This document shows, piece by piece, positions 11,450 to 26,040 of a stretch of 64,000 bases of DNA; within the stretch, counting starts at the first letter, position 1, and each line of letters begins with the position of its first letter. This DNA is from Montifringilla adamsi (taxonomy: Eukaryota > Chordata > Aves > Passeriformes > Passeridae). The position numbers and the translations under genes are program-made. The stretch is taken from positions 3,773,609 through 3,837,608 of the forward strand of contig JAGGNK010008337.1 in the NCBI GenBank assembly GCA_017590115.1. The letters are read 5' to 3'. The notes under the pieces were generated by a model. It saw nothing but the letters and a program-made list of their open reading frames with translations, searched no databases and was not told where the DNA came from.

Positions 11450-14400
11450 CCCCCACTCAAACGTGCAGCTGACAATCTGGCCCTTGGCAATAATGGAATT
11501 ACACACAAGTCTCCCTGCTACTCCCCAGAGTTAGCCAGGAATAACAATGAGTTAAGTGGAGAACTAGAAAAATTCATGTCATTATTGAGTATGGTCTTGG
11601 AAATACTGAATTTTTCCACCTTTGTCCCCATGAAAAAAAGGGCACCTAATTCCAAGTTAATAAATCGGTAGAGGACTTCCAAAGGACATGGGATAAGCGG
11701 CTGCAACTCCTCATATCTGTGTCCCAAACTTAGTGCAATGTCTTCCTGACTGCTGGCACAGCCTGGCCTGGCACTCGATGCCAGCGGCTGCTTTTTGCTG
11801 CAGAATTGGCAGTTCAAAGGTGTAAAGCTCTATTTCTGCACTAACCTGATTTGGGGCTGGGATGGATTATGTAAGGCTTGCAGAGAGGTATTCATCAGCA
11901 CAGGCTGACAACATTTCATCTTGCACAACTGCACAGCAGAAACTAATGAGACATTTAAGAAAGAAGATGAAAAGGAAGAAAGAGGGGAAGATGAAAGAAA
12001 TGCATTGTTTCTTTTAAAAAAATGAGCCCCAAAACAATAACAAATAATAAGCAGAACAACTAGAAAGGAAAAGAAAGAACATTTTTCTGAAACCTTTGTG
12101 GTTTTTGTTCCTGAGATGTGTTGGTGTTTGTCTCCCTTGAGTTTTCTTTTCCTTCTCACTTACTGTGCATGATCAATTCCTGTAACTGCGAAGAGCAAAA
12201 ACCCAAAGAACATTAAATGTGATTTCTCCTTTTAGTCCATTTTCCCAGCATAACTTTGCAGGCTGTATTATTTACCATTAAACAATTTTACATTCAACAC
12301 TTCAGGAGACGACATTTTCTTCAACAGCAGTTCTGTTTGTCACTCTGAGATGAAGCTGCTGACTTTAGAGTGGAGAGGATTTTAACAGCAGCCAGCAGAA
12401 ATGTCACTGGGTGTAAGTTACTCTTCCATAATAAATACAGAAAAGTCTCTTTAATTGGCACAGCTCTGGTAGAACTGGAGAGGTGGCAGCTAAGGGCTGT
12501 CCTTCCCATGTAGTACAGGGGCAGGGGGACACATGGCTGCCCGTGGGAAGAGAAGGGATGCTCTAAAGGAAATATTGAGTAGTTAATCTGTTAGCCCATT
12601 GCACCTGTGACAGAGATGGGACATAAGGGGTTGAAGTTATTTTTCTTACATGTTCTTATGCCATTTTTTACCAGGGAAGAGGAGGATGCCATCAAGTTTC
12701 TCAGGTACATTTCTTATGATTAAAAGCACAAGTTAATGGTGTCAAGTAATACTTCAGCATCTTCTGCAAACTCATCTCCCATACTCTTGGATGAACTTGT
12801 TTTCCATTTGGAAACCTTATCTCAGGCTGACTCTGACATGCAAAATGCTGCACAGTTTTGGGTCCCAGAGGATTGAAACAGGAACAGTATCACAGAAAAG
12901 AGTGGGAAATTATCTTCCCAGGTCAGTTACTCCTTTCTCTTCCTCAGGGCAGAATCAGCTCTGCTAAATCTCTCCTGACTTTGTCTAAAGTGATCTGAAG
13001 AACCCAACAACAGCCCTTAAATGTGCAATGCCAGAGCCTGCTCTGCACTACCCCTCCCAAGAGCTGTCCCACCCGCCCTGTGCAGCCCAGAGGCAGCTGA
13101 GCCACAGAGCAGGGAACCCTCACAGCAGGAATTTTCAGGTGTTTGACTCTCCCAAACAGGACAATGGCAAGATTCCTCTAAATGCACGTTAGAAATGAGG
13201 CTGGACATTTAGGACTTAACATTTTCATTGTGTAATTATAATCCCATATACTCAGAATGATTTTATCATTTCTCTGCTAAACAAGGAAATGCATAATGCT
13301 CATGATTACCCTTCTTTTGAAGGGTTTTTTTCTTTTACTCTCATTTATTTGGGTCCCACAGACAACCGTGAATGAAAGCCCCACAGAACAAACTTAATGA
13401 AAGAGTAATGAATTTAAAGCAGCCTCCATCCTACAAATGCAACAGAAACCACAGGATTCGTTGCCAACACTACCAGGCACATTCCTACAACAAATGTGCT
13501 TCTTACAACATTTTCCTATGACAACACAAGGTGTTCAAAGAGCTGAAGGCAGGGCTGACATGGGGCAGTTGGAAAGGCAGAAAAGCCCCTTTCCCCTCTC
13601 TTTCAGTTTTCCTATCACAGCCACTAACTGGGATTGGAGAGAACTGAAAAACTCATCTGTCCATCAGACCAGGGCAACCTGTGCTAGCACACACTGGCTC
13701 CTCCCAGGGACTGCACATAGGGAAGGTTTTCTCAGATCCTTAAATCCCAAGACACAGAGTGACAGTAAAAACAAACAGAGAAGGGTTCAAGGAGAGTCAT
13801 ATTTTTCCATTGCTGTGTTACACCAGTAATAGCAGTATGTCTGCAAGGCTGCTAAAGTAACAGCAGTGCTTTCTCTTGAAAAAGAGCAATGTTGAAATTT
13901 CATTTAAAAGCGCCCAAAACACACACAGCTAGAGGTGATGAGGAGGTTAAAAAGTTAAAACAGTAAGAAAAAAACTGAGGAAAAATGGAAAAATCATCTA
14001 GCTGTTGATAAAACAAATCATTCATGGCATATCCACAGACCGAAGGGAAATCTTGGGCGCTTTTGAGAGAAATCAGTGTTTGGACATTTGTGAACCATCC
14101 CAGTGCTTTCCATTGCCCCCTTTCAAAGTGCCTTTGAAGTGGTGCCTGCCACAGGACAGGGTCAAACACATTCCTTGTCTCCAGAGGCAGGAAGAGCCAG
14201 CACCAAACAGATTTGTTCTCCCAAGTGCTTACGCACTGAGCTCTTCAGTCACTTGGACATCCATGAATACGTTATCCCGCTCTGCTGCAACAGGATCTGC
14301 TAAATTATCCTGCCTGTCCCTGGATGGGGGAGAGCTTGGACAGAGGCCAGCCACCAGCTGAGAGTTCTCCTTGCCAAGTCTGTCAAGCAAATTGATTTTC

Positions 14401-14674
14401 CTCCAAGACCTTTGGGCCCCTCTGAGCAAAAAGAAACCATATTTCATCTCCTTTCTGCTCAAAGAGCTCACAGCAAAAATCTCCAATCTGGACTAGAGGA
14501 CGCAAAGTGCCACCCCGGTCACCTACAAAACTTTTGGATGTGGCCCAGGACAGCAGCGCTGTACCAGTGGCAGCTGATGAAGGATCAGCTGTGATGGGTC
14601 TCACTTCTCTGGTAGAAATGCATTGGTCTGTCTGTCTGCTTCTTCACTGGAGATATTTTGGAGGTTCTGTGCTT

Positions 14675-14690
14675 GGGGGGGGGGCGGGGG
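14675..14690 (+). repeat. G-run, possible G-quadruplex
   Basis: Ten G's, a C and five G's in a row on the plus strand. Such a run can in principle fold into a G-quadruplex and is prone to sequencing-length error. It lies in gene-free DNA. Confidence 0.8.
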
Positions 14691-16706
14691 ATTATATCCT
14701 TTTCCATCATCCAGCTGTTCCTCAGTTCCTAAACAGTTGTTTCTAGAAATCTGTGAAAATTAGCAGGCTTATAAAAAAGTAAGCTGAGGATATTTGTTGC
14801 ACCAGGGTAAGCTTTAATGCATCACTCTGGTGCATCATTGCCTCAAGTGAAAATAACCAGGGAAGATTTATTGTGCGTCCTCAACAGAAGTGGAGCAAAT
14901 AAAATCTCAAGCCAAAGGTTTTCCACTCAAAATATCCCCTTTTCTGCCTTTGTCTGGGTAGCTCTTATGATTTCTCCTGAGCTCTGAGGAAGAGAAGCAC
15001 AACAAAAACAGTACTTTTCCTAACACTAGAGATAGCACATTTCTGGTTTAGGGACATATTCCATACCAGCACTCCCATACAGGGTGTGGGAGGCAATTAT
15101 GTTGTTCCTTTCATGCAATGGCCATCAGCTATTCCTTGCCCTGGCTAGGGAGCAGCTCCATTCCCAGCTCCAGCAAAATCCTCACTGCAGCACAACCGTT
15201 TGCTCAGCAGCACCAAGTGGGTAAAGAAGGGTGATGAAGGAGCCTTGTAGCAACCCCGTTTTTCCCATTTCCAAGGGGGCTGTGTGCCTCGTGCTGACAC
15301 TGCTTAAACATTGAAATAACCATTTTGTCCTGATATGTCACACACAGCTCTTCTTAGGGATTCACTGCTGTGACAAAACTCTTCCCACAGTCTTAGTGTG
15401 TTTTTAATGGAATCAATGCTAAACACATAATGATTTAGCAGAAACACATCTGCAGTGTCAGAAAGCAACAGAATCAACAATGCCAAGCTTTGGACAAATC
15501 TAAATGACTCTGTTTCAAACCTAAACAGTTTTTGTTTCGTTACAATTATTGTTGCCAGTTTCATTAGGACAATCCCTCTGTCTTTCCTGTCTTTCATCTA
15601 GATTTCCAGGACTTGAATAAATAAATACACATTCCAGTGAACAGCAGCATTTCCATGGAGCTTTCTTCACTGTACACAGATGTCTGCCTGAGAATTTCAC
15701 TCCACCTCTGCCAGAAAGGAGAATAAACTATGATATAATTTACTTTGAACACTGACAAGCTTTGGATCCAAGATTTTGGTTTAGTCTACACTAAGAACAC
15801 CAGCCATGAAATCTCAGTTTGCTTCTGGGCTTAAATGTAAATCACCTGTAGGGAGAAAGGAGGAGAAGGTCATTTCATCTCGGCATCTTATCTTTGATTT
15901 CCTACGCCCTCAGCTGGGACAGCAATGTGCTGGGTGGGATCAAAACCTTGTTTGGAAGCACAGATAAGAACAATCCATCACTGTTTATGTTACAGGCTTA
16001 AAAAATGGCAAAGTATATCATACCTCAACTCTCTACTGCTTAATGTAAGCTGTAATATTTCTCTTACTGAGTGCAAATCCAATCTCTCAGATTTTGCCTT
16101 GCCAGGGACAGTTCTGAGCGCTCCAGGAGGAATCGACCTCAGTGATGTGGTTGCTCCTGAGCTCCAGCAAGTCCCTCAAAAGTGGCATTGGGCATGGCCA
16201 GGAGGGATTAGGGACCCTTGCACGAGTGCTGGCCATGCTTTGTTCATGTGAATCTTAGTGCATCAGCTCCCCAGGATGCTCCCACTAAATCCAGTCTCAT
16301 ACAGACACAAGATTTTCAGCTTTTCTGTATATGAGCCAAGCTGATTCCCTATCCCATCAAATGTACATGTTTGCCCATGGCAGGTACTGAGGAGAAGAGT
16401 AATTAGGAATAGTGAGGAATGAAGATCTTTCAACCATAGAAGGGAAAGATTTAACTGTTCAGTTGTTAACAAGGTGGTTCCCAATGGTAACAGAGTTGGA
16501 TACTCTCAATACAGCACATTTCCAATATTTCTCCAAGGAAAAAAGGTTTAAATAAAAGCAGCAGAGTACCAGAGATTTTACCTGTCAGAGCAAGAGGCAT
16601 TGAAAATGTAGTGCATTCAAGAGGGAAGAGGAGCTAAAAAAACAAGCACCATTTCCCCAAGCCCACCACACCAACTGGGATATAATCCAGATACAAAATG
16701 TACCTC

Positions 16707-16724
16707 TTTTTTTTTTTTTTTTTT
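16707..16724. repeat. Poly(T) tract
   Basis: Eighteen T's. It could be a reverse-oriented A tail, but nothing upstream on the minus strand is recognised. Confidence 0.9.
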
Positions 16725-19255
16725 CCTGTTATGTAGTGCCCCAAAGCAATGACCAGTTCAGACTCTCACCCAGACTGTGTGTGGAGGGAGTTGGCTCTGC
16801 CTTCCCATGGACTAGAAAATTACCCAAATCACCTCTAGTCTTACTTTTCCATTGTATTGTTTGCATTACCTGAGCACACACATTTATTTAAATGCAAGAC
16901 TCATGGCGTTGGTTTGCTGTAAAAAAAGAAATGCTCTGTAACAAATCTTAAAAAAACAAGCAACTGAACTGTGAGACAAAATTGGCAGAGATATGGAAGG
17001 CTTGGCAGAGCCTGTTTGCACTCCTCACAGCGAGAGACAGGAGTGCTGCTAACCCCAGCTCCACTGGGAGCGCAGGTCAGAGCTCTGCAGGGATTTCTTT
17101 GAGACATCCTCTTTTCACTTGCAAAGGGAGAACATTTCTGCTGAGAAATAGGAGTGATACAATCCAGCAGGTCAGGGATAAGCAGCATCCCTCTCCCACC
17201 GCCCTTCACAGACACAGATCCCAGCAGACAGCTGGGTTTTATTTTCAAAGATCACTTCCTTGGGAAGAAATTGTGCAAGCAGATAATAACACCCAGGTAC
17301 AGACTCCCCCTTACACACACTGCCCTCGTACCTGCTGCCTGTTCAACAGGAAATCCATGTTTGATTAGATGCAGTTTATGGTTCATTATTAAATATGAAT
17401 ACAAATAAATGTTCTTTATTTTCTGCTGGATAATGGTCTCTCTACAGATAATCCTACTAGCTCAGGGTGCAGTTTACCACACCTGACACCTCATCAGGGA
17501 ATTCCATGGCTGTCCCAGCTGATGGCTCTGGGTTTGCTGGCAGGAGCCAACCAAACCCAAGCCAACCCATTCCCATCAGCATCCCTGAAAAAGCTCATTA
17601 TTCAAGATGTTATTCAAGAGACAACACAGAGAGGGGCTGTACCAGAAGGGCAGGGGACAGGTACAGTACCGGTTGGTGGAAATCAAGGCAATTCCTGTGC
17701 CTCACAAGTCACGACAAAACTCATACTAAAATTATCTTGCAAAAAATAGGAGGGGAAAGAAAATTGCTGACAAAAGTATGTAGCCCAGGCACTGCAGATC
17801 TGAGGTTTGTGGGGGAAAAAAAAAAATCACTCTACTGTGTTTTTCCATTTTGCCTCTCAAACGTCATGACCTTTCTTTCCCCAAAGTATTCTCCAAGAGT
17901 TTTTCTTTCCAAAAAAAGACAAAGATATTTCTGCAGACAATTCTGTAGAAAGCTCATCACTGTCTCACCAGCAGAACTGTTTGCATGTATAATTAGTAAT
18001 TTTTCCTTTCTTTAGTGACTGCAAACTGACTTGCTTAAAAAGCTCTTGCCCTACTAATTTCTGTCCTGCAGGAAAGGCTTTGCCAAAGCCCAATCAATTG
18101 TGAGGTATAAATCCATGAGCAATCAAGCTCTGTTACTTCTGGCTCAGGTCATTCAGCTGCCTTTGCAAAGCTGATCCCAGTGTCAGGCTAAGGGGAGATG
18201 TCCCTTTGTGTGGTGGGGTGACCCTGGTTGGATGCCATGTCCCCAAGGGCTGCTCCATCCCCAGCAAAACAGGGTAGGGAGAAAATCAGATGGGAAAAGC
18301 CTCATGGATCAAGAGAAAGGCAGTTTACAGAAGCAAAGGAAAAAAAAATATTTATTATTTTCTTTCCATCAGCAGGCAATGTCCAGCCACTTCCAGGCTG
18401 TAGGCCTTCAGGATGCATAGGGATTGCTCCAGAAGACAAACATAATAATGAATGCCTCCCCTTCTCCTACTCTTTTCCAGCTCTAGCTGCTGATGTCTTA
18501 TAGAATGGGAGATCCCTTTGATCAGCTTTGGTCCTGGCTGTGTCCCACGCTCTCTCCAGGCTGCTGGTGAAGGGAAATGCTGGGGAGGCAGCCCCGATGC
18601 TGTGCCAGCATTGCTCAGAGCACTGCGGTCTGACCAGCCTCTTTTAGCTACCAAGACAAAGCTCAGCACTGTAGGGAAAATTAACTCCATCTCAGGCAGA
18701 CCCAAAACAGCCAGAAAATCAACAACTTTTTCAGAGGTATACATTTGGCTCAAAATTATTGTTTTCATAATGTATTTAATTTCACATATCCAAGTGTGTC
18801 TAGCACATGCAACCTTTCACTTTGAGCAGTAAGAAAATAAAGTATAATATCCCAAGCTTTGTGAATGCACTTGAAAAAGCTGTCAAAACTCTGCTCTTAG
18901 AGAAAGGTTTATTTTCATAGTCTGTCACCATAATCAGATCAGTGTCTTCAGCTCACTGCACTACATTTCTCCCTGACAGCAGCAGCAGTCACGATAGCAA
19001 CCAGTGGGAGACATCAAAGACAACTCTTGGTGCAGCAGAGTCCATCCCCTGCACTGGGCTGTGCCAACTGCTCCAACTTCCAACAGACTTCCCTAGGAAC
19101 TCTGCATGGAGGTCAGATAGGGCTACTGAGGCACTGATGTGAGTTTTAGAAACCTGAGCTTCATCCCAAAGTCCAAAATCCCTGGCTCTTGTGGGTTTAG
19201 ACCACTGATGTCATCTTAATGCACTTAATGGTCTGGAAACCTGTGGGAAGCCTGC

Positions 19256-19330
19256 ACAGAGTGGCGCAATCGGCTGAGTCTCCCTCAGGTGGGATGTGCC
19301 TGTTCCCTATCCTTTGGAATCTCCTGGCTT
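19256..19330 (+). pseudogene. tRNA-Asn-like 5' fragment, degenerate
   Basis: At 19261-19273 the sequence GTGGCGCAATCGG is identical to the D-arm start and A box of vertebrate tRNA-Asn(GTT). About 40 bases further on, GTTCCCTATCC is a poor B-box match. No anticodon arm or acceptor stem pairs, so it cannot be a working tRNA. It could be a decayed tRNA-derived SINE or tRNA pseudogene, or a chance 13-base match. Confidence 0.3.
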
Positions 19331-22300
19331 CCAATGGTCTATAATGTGCCAGGCCTAAAGCACCACAATGCAAGAAAATCAGCTCAGACAAAGCCAACAT
19401 TCTGCTCAGTGATGCCATCCATGTCACCTCAGTGAGGATTGCAGGGAAGGCAATGCCAGGGAAAGGACACTGACACCCACTCAGGCACGAGTGTGTATTG
19501 AAACAGGCCCCAAAGTGATCGCTGCAGGCACATTGCAGGGGGTTTACAACCTCAGAGAATGACAAAATTCAGACAAAGGTGAAAAAAATTCTTTCTTGTC
19601 CTAAAATGGTTGAGCTCCAACAAGATGTGAGAAATAAATACATCAGCATTACTCCCTTCAAAGTTATGAGCTTCAGCTCCTCTTTCCTTCTAAAACCTTC
19701 GTCAAGGCAATTGGCTCCCCAGGAGCAACACAAAATCATTTTGCTGGAAAAGGCCACACCAAAAGATTATTTTAGATTTCTCCTCAGGAAAACTTTAGGA
19801 AACAGGCTCAAGTATGGCAGTCAAGACATGGACAAAGCTGCAGCAGACTTCCTCTAGTTGCAGATCTGTCAGTAAAGCCTTTGGTCAAAGACTTGAGTAT
19901 TCATCAGCTGCAGCAGTGCGAAACAGGCAAGGTCAGGGTCAGATCCCATTTAATAAACAGCAAATATCCTTGGAAAGGGGGAAGAGAAGAGGCCACCTCT
20001 TTGTTCAATGTTCAGTTTTACTTAGGGGAATGCTACACAGGGAGGAGCAGCTTGGAAACAGAGACAACACACACTCCAAATCTTCCTGTGACAGCAGCAC
20101 GTTTCATTGTCCGGACTCTCCTTAAACAGCAGGTTTTCAATGTCCCGGGCCAGACAGCTCATTGGTGTGACTTCAACACCACCCAGCTCCCTGACCAGCG
20201 AGATGTCTGCAGCTTAGGGTGGAACATGATTGGGTGAAGTCCCTGTGTATATTCAAATCCATCCTATCATCGCTCAGCCAGGGACTTGTTCATGGAACCC
20301 AGCTGGGTTTCTTATTTATTGCCAAGTTAATTGCCTGGTACAAGCCAGAGCCATTTCTGTGCCCTTCCCTCATACATGGATTTTCTGCTCCCTCCTGGGA
20401 CAGCCAGGACACCCAGCTGGGGCAGCTGTAGCACGAGTTAAGCGCTGCCTGTACATTTACTTTCATGTTCCTGTGAGGACTTTCCAAGAGGACAAAACCC
20501 CAAAAATCCTCTTGGTTTTCTTATAAACCCTCCCACCACTGCAGTAGCCACTGGCATGCAGCCATGCCCACGGCATGCCTTCTACAGGTGAATTCCCTGT
20601 GGACAAGCTTGGAGCCACGATGGAATCCAGCCCAAAGAAAGAGAGAATCCTCCTGTCCAGGGTTGCCCTTCCCACCAACTGTAGGAGCCTGTCTATTTCA
20701 GCAAGTTCTGTCCTTATTTTTCAAAGTGCAGTAGAAGAACCAGGACTATTGCTCACACTTTACCATTTCTCTTTAGCTCTCTGTAAGAGGCTTTCTAGAG
20801 GAAGGAGTATCTTCTTTTAAAAAGGCAATTCTTTGACAGAACATTCATCATTTATCATTTTTATCCCTTGTGTGTTTACAAAAGTCATGCCACCCTTCAA
20901 ACAATCCTTTTGCCACCAGATCCTGAGTCTCAATCAATATTCCACTCAGTCCCTTACACAACTATTTTTTTAAAGTGTAAACCTCCAGAAGAGATTTTAG
21001 CTTAATGCCAGAATGGCTTGAACTTTTCTCCAGCTGATTTCCAGTGGCAACTGGAGGAAGGTGAGGGTGAAATCAGCTATCCCTGCTCTGAAATGAAGCT
21101 CACAGAGGTGTAACTCTCACTTAATCCAGCCTCCTTTTCATCACAGGTATTAAGGATTCATCTTCAAGCACTTATGCTCTTCTGTTTAATCTTCCCTTAT
21201 CTCCCAAGTGGCCACGGAGCAGCCTCTTGGAATTAAGAGGGCTCAGTGCTTATAAGCTCAGGAACAGCTCCGGAGCGCTCTGGTTTGGAACTGCCATGGA
21301 AAACTCCTCATCAGCCTCTCCCAAAGCACCTCCTGGAACTGCTTCCCTTTGCAGTGCAGTATCCACAGATCCCCTGCTCCACACCCAGCTCATCAGATGA
21401 AGGCAGAGAACAAGCAAACTTCCAGAGGGTGCAAGTCAGGGAATGCTGGTCCCACGTTGGCTGCTGCCCTGGATGGCAGCCAGGGCTCACAGAGAGTGAA
21501 GGGGCTGAGTGCTCACCCAAAAGCTGCTGCCTTCAGTGGAACAGGGGTGGGAGACACTGACTGATGCTTTTACCCTGCTCCTGCAGGGGAGCTGGGGCTT
21601 TGCTGGGCTGCAAAGTTCCTCTGCACTCACATGGGCTCAGGAGATTTCCTGCACACAAATCCTAGTCAAACCAGAAAATCTCTTGTGCTGGTTTTGTGCC
21701 TCTGTTATTACAAGCTGCTGTCTGGCAGCTTGAGCAGCAGATCCTTTCAGTATTACTAAAGCAATAAGGAGTTGGAAAGGAAAGGTGAGAAAGGACAATG
21801 GGGATTTTTGCAAGGGAAGAGAGCAGGAAGGGCCAGGAGAGTGTCAGGAAAGCTAGACAGGGATGTTTTGGCTATATCCTCACTGTGCAGTTCTCCCAGG
21901 CTGAGAGCCAGGTTTTATCCCATTCCCCACATCCATCTGGACACTCTTTACTGTGATTCTGGAAGAGTCAGGTCTGAAACTCAGACCTTTTGCTCAGGGA
22001 GGGAGAACTTTTTGCAAATTAACGCAGCTGAGCCAGGAAGGGCCACAGATCCTTCCCCAAGGAGCCAACATCCATCCCTCCATCAATGTAACTGACCAAA
22101 ACCAATTGTAGGTCACAAACAAGCGCAGTATTTACCCAGAAAAACCCTCAGACCCCAGAAAAAGTGAGGACATGTTAATTTAGGCAGGGTGTCAGTACCT
22201 CTGCACTCTCACACAGGCGGTGTGAGTTTGAACAGAGCACAACACAGAAAATTGGAACAGAGCCCTACCCATAAGCAGTAAAATATATTTATTCTTGGCT

Positions 22301-25300
22301 CATGTTTCCACAAACCCTAGCACAAGAGTTGGGTTTCATGGTGACAGCCATTCTGCACTTATTGCAAAAGAAACACCCTAAAATAGATTTAAAACTCTCT
22401 GCCTACAAATCAAAGGTATGCCAAATGTGTGCAGAGCTGAGATTCCCAAGCAACACAGCCTTGTGCTCTTAGAACTGCCCTGTTACTCCCCTGGATATAA
22501 ATGATAAAGACATCATATAACATGGAAAGGAATGAAAAAATCCCTTCACAATGCACAAAAAACCCTTCTAGTGACTTACTGGCAGGCCCAAGAGATAAGA
22601 AACAGAAGATAAGTGAAGGCATGCACCCCAAGAGCATTTCAAATACCAGTCCCAGTATAAAAAGAAAATCTATTACTCTTCTCAGAAGGAATCAGACTCT
22701 CTATTGTCACCAAGCATGGAAAAAAACCCAATATCTCAAGACAGGATTTGTACATCTTGGGAAACAGATTGGAAAGATGTTTTGTCATTTTTTGGTTGAA
22801 CTTCTCTCAGAAAAAGAACCACTATTTTACCAATAAGTCACATTTTTGGTAGCACTTGTGCTCTTACCTGATATAGAAAAAGAACGTATACAGAAGATGT
22901 GAGAACAGAGAGTTTTTCAGAAGTGATCCCACATCATTTGACTGGGTGTTACATCACTGCAAAGACTGCAGGAATAACAAAAATGAACACACCCAAGACT
23001 TTCTTCAGAGCCTTCCAAATGTGCTCCTATACTAATTCACACTACAAAAATTACCCATTTAAGGACAGGAGTTTAAGTTCAGTAGAGTTGGAGATAGTTG
23101 AGAAGGTGTCTGAAGCCACTGCTACCCTGAGCCACCCAGAGCAGTCTGACAGGGAAAGGACAAATGCATCCACCCAAGTCCTGATTTCTAGACAAGAACA
23201 ATAAACAAGTCCTGTGGCAGAAAACCACGTTAGGAGAGAGCAACCTGTGAACATGCACACACAAAAATACAGTTTTTTAATAAATAACCCAACTAAACCT
23301 CCAGAATCATGTTATACTCCATGTCAGGTAGGTTTGCTTAAGCAGCAATGGAAATAAACAGGTTTTGTACAGCTTTAGTGAGGCTTCTCAGCCAAATTCC
23401 AGGGACCCTGAATCAAATGCCAGAGAAAGCAATGGAAAAAATCCTATTACATTGAAAGGTATTTAGACATCTACAATAATGTCTTGGCAGAGCTATTCCT
23501 ATGTACACCAGTAAAAATACTGACAATTTGGGAAACCTCCTTCTTTTGCCTGTTAGTTACTTTATCCCAGATACACTCTAGAAACACCCCATGCTGATTA
23601 AAATGTCTATACATTCAATTTGAAGTAAGGAAGTAACCCACTATAAATCAGCCTCATGTTCAGTTAAGGCCATATATACAGGATCAATTTATTTAGGAAC
23701 AATGTGATTGTTCGATTTCTAACCCAATATCAGATCTTCTCAGAAGATGTTGTCCTTAATGTTCACCACTGGAATGTATAAAACAGATTTTTTTTTCCCC
23801 CTTTTTCCCTAAAGAGATTAAATGCATTTACTACTGGAACCTACCTCTCTACCAAACTGTTACAGGAGACAACATTTTTACTAGGCTTAATTAAAACTCA
23901 TGTTAATAAGATAAAGTGTAGTAAGCTAAATAAAACTAATATTTTATTGTAAGAAAAAAATGCTATATATTTATTATATTGGATATATGATATGTTCACT
24001 GTATGTTTAAAGCATTTAACATAAACCAGAATATCTGGTTAATAAATACAAATGTTAAATATACATATAATATGGAGATGCTTAAGTGTAAATTGAGCAT
24101 CAGTATTTTCTATAGCACACTGCTTTCCCTTGTGCTTCTGACCTTGTGGCAAGTAAGAAATTACTGATTTATCACATGTAAGAGCCCTGAGCTTGTAACA
24201 GCTTATTTCTGAGGTCTCTTGTTTCTGATCTCCCAGTGCAGCCTGTGCTGAGCTCTGCCCAACCACTGACTTCCCTGCAGCACTTTGAGGGCAATTCAGT
24301 CAGATTTGTTTGATTCCCCTGAAATGCAAAGCCATACGTGCACAGCCAAACTACCAAAAGCACAGCAAGGTACACCTGGTCTGAGCAGGAAATGCACAGA
24401 ATCACCTTCTCATAATTTGGCCCACTTTTCACCACGTGTACAACAAACACACTGGCAGCTGCCAAGCCCTGCCTGGGCTGCAACCATCCCAGCTCTGAAA
24501 CCTGTACCTCACACAGAGCCCATCTGCTCTGCAGCACACAACAAACAGCCCTGGGCTATCCAGCCAAGTCCTACCCAGTGCCCGTCAGCTGTGGCTTGAA
24601 TTACTCCCAGGAGAAATATTGTCCCTGCCCTGAAACCCCACGGTCTGGAGTCAGGGGTGTCAGAGGAGCAGCCACTCCTCAGTCTGGTTTCTCAGCTCCC
24701 CCTCCTCTTCCCTCCCAGGCAGGGAACCACTCATGACACTTCTTTATTTGCATTTGTCCTCCTTGTGTTCATAAGGCTCAGTCTCTACAACATCAAGATG
24801 CAGTTTCCCCCATGGCAAAGGATTAAAAGTACAAGACCTTCATTTGCAGCACAGATCGGCTTTTCTGGTCAAGCCCAGCCCACAGGAGGCCAGGCCTGCT
24901 GTAGAGCCCACTCCATGCAGGAGAACATGGATCACATGAACTTTTTACCCTTTTGCTGGTTTGGCATCACTATCCTTCAGGTTTTTAAAGCTCATTCTAA
25001 CTTCTGCTCCTCACAGGGACCAGTAAAACAGGCTAAAGCAAGCACAGCCCTGCGGTCCTCTGGCTGGAGGGAATGAATACGTTTCAGGTGTGTATGCTAT
25101 GACAGAGGTGTATGGTCAAGAACATCTACAGTGTTTTATAGGACATAAAGGGGAAAACGGGCTGTAATAAATTGTAAAAGTTACGCCTTTTAGCATCTGG
25201 ATGGCCACTTTAGAAATTTAAGACCTCACCTTTAAAAGTGAAACAACTGAGCTATAATTCATTTTTATTTCACTTCCCTATCAAAGATTTTCACTCCACA

Positions 25301-26014
25301 TACACCACCTTTTTTTTTTCAAAAGCTGTCAAGAACATAAGAAATTTTGCCTTGAAGAAAAACAGAGCTATTTCTTCCCATCCTACAACATTATGTGTTT
25401 CAATCCAGACAGGGTTCCAGCAGTACCATTTATGCAGATTATATTTCAGGAGAATCCATCAAAGCAGGGAATTATTGTTTTACGTGAGAAAGGATTCTGG
25501 AAGGTAAATATTCCAGGAAGGACTCAGGGAGCCATCCTACACTGTAGGCTCACCTCCTGCACAAGGCTGAAGCAGCTTCAGCACTGAGCTTATCGACTTC
25601 AGCCTTTCCAAAACGTGATTTCATGGTCACAGAGTGTCTCGTTCAACCAATTTCTGAGCACATGGCACTTTGGTTCAATGTTGGGGTTATTTTGCCATTT
25701 CTGCCCTTACATTTTCAGCTCTCCAGGCAGAGCAGCACCTGAACCATGGACACCTTGAAGAAGCAAAGGAGCGGCACATCTCTCCTGGACCATCCCCAGT
25801 GGTTGCCATTTCTTCAGAAGCCATTTTTACTGCTGCTTGGGTGAAAGATGCTTGTGCAAAACTCTGAAGTGCCTCCATTTCTACACAGAGCTTACACACA
25901 GACTTTTACTAAAGCAAAGCCAAAGTACAGGTCCTTCACTCTTCCTTTTTTTGGAGAAGCGGAAAACTTTTGCAGCTCATTCACCCCCAAAGATTCAATG
26001 AAGGTTTCCCCTTT

Positions 26015-26040
26015 ATTAAGCTGGCTTCACCCAGCTTAAT
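26015..26040. repeat. Perfect 10-bp inverted repeat (hairpin)
   Basis: ATTAAGCTGG and CCAGCTTAAT are perfect reverse complements separated by the 6-base loop CTTCAC. Pairing does not extend beyond the arms, so it is too short for a microRNA precursor. Confidence 0.85.

Larger units (their letters stand above)
7922..14670. other. Noncoding DNA, no gene seen
   Basis: Apart from the CR1 end at 11.4 kb and a possible noncoding exon at 10.7 kb, nothing is recognised. A purine-rich stretch lies at 11957-12001 and short GT repeats at 10206-10232. Confidence 0.65.

Noticed and set aside
17467..18015. 182-codon plus-strand open frame
   Set aside because: Composition is random-like, it has no recognisable domain and starts in plain noncoding sequence. 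The length is within chance expectation.
23640..24080. AT-rich zone considered as a 3'UTR
   Set aside because: Several AATAAA motifs occur on both strands, but no stop-bearing exon or acceptor is placed to feed it.
26015..26040. Hairpin considered as a microRNA precursor
   Set aside because: The stem is only 10 bp with a 6-base loop and does not extend. A precursor needs roughly 25-30 paired bases per arm.
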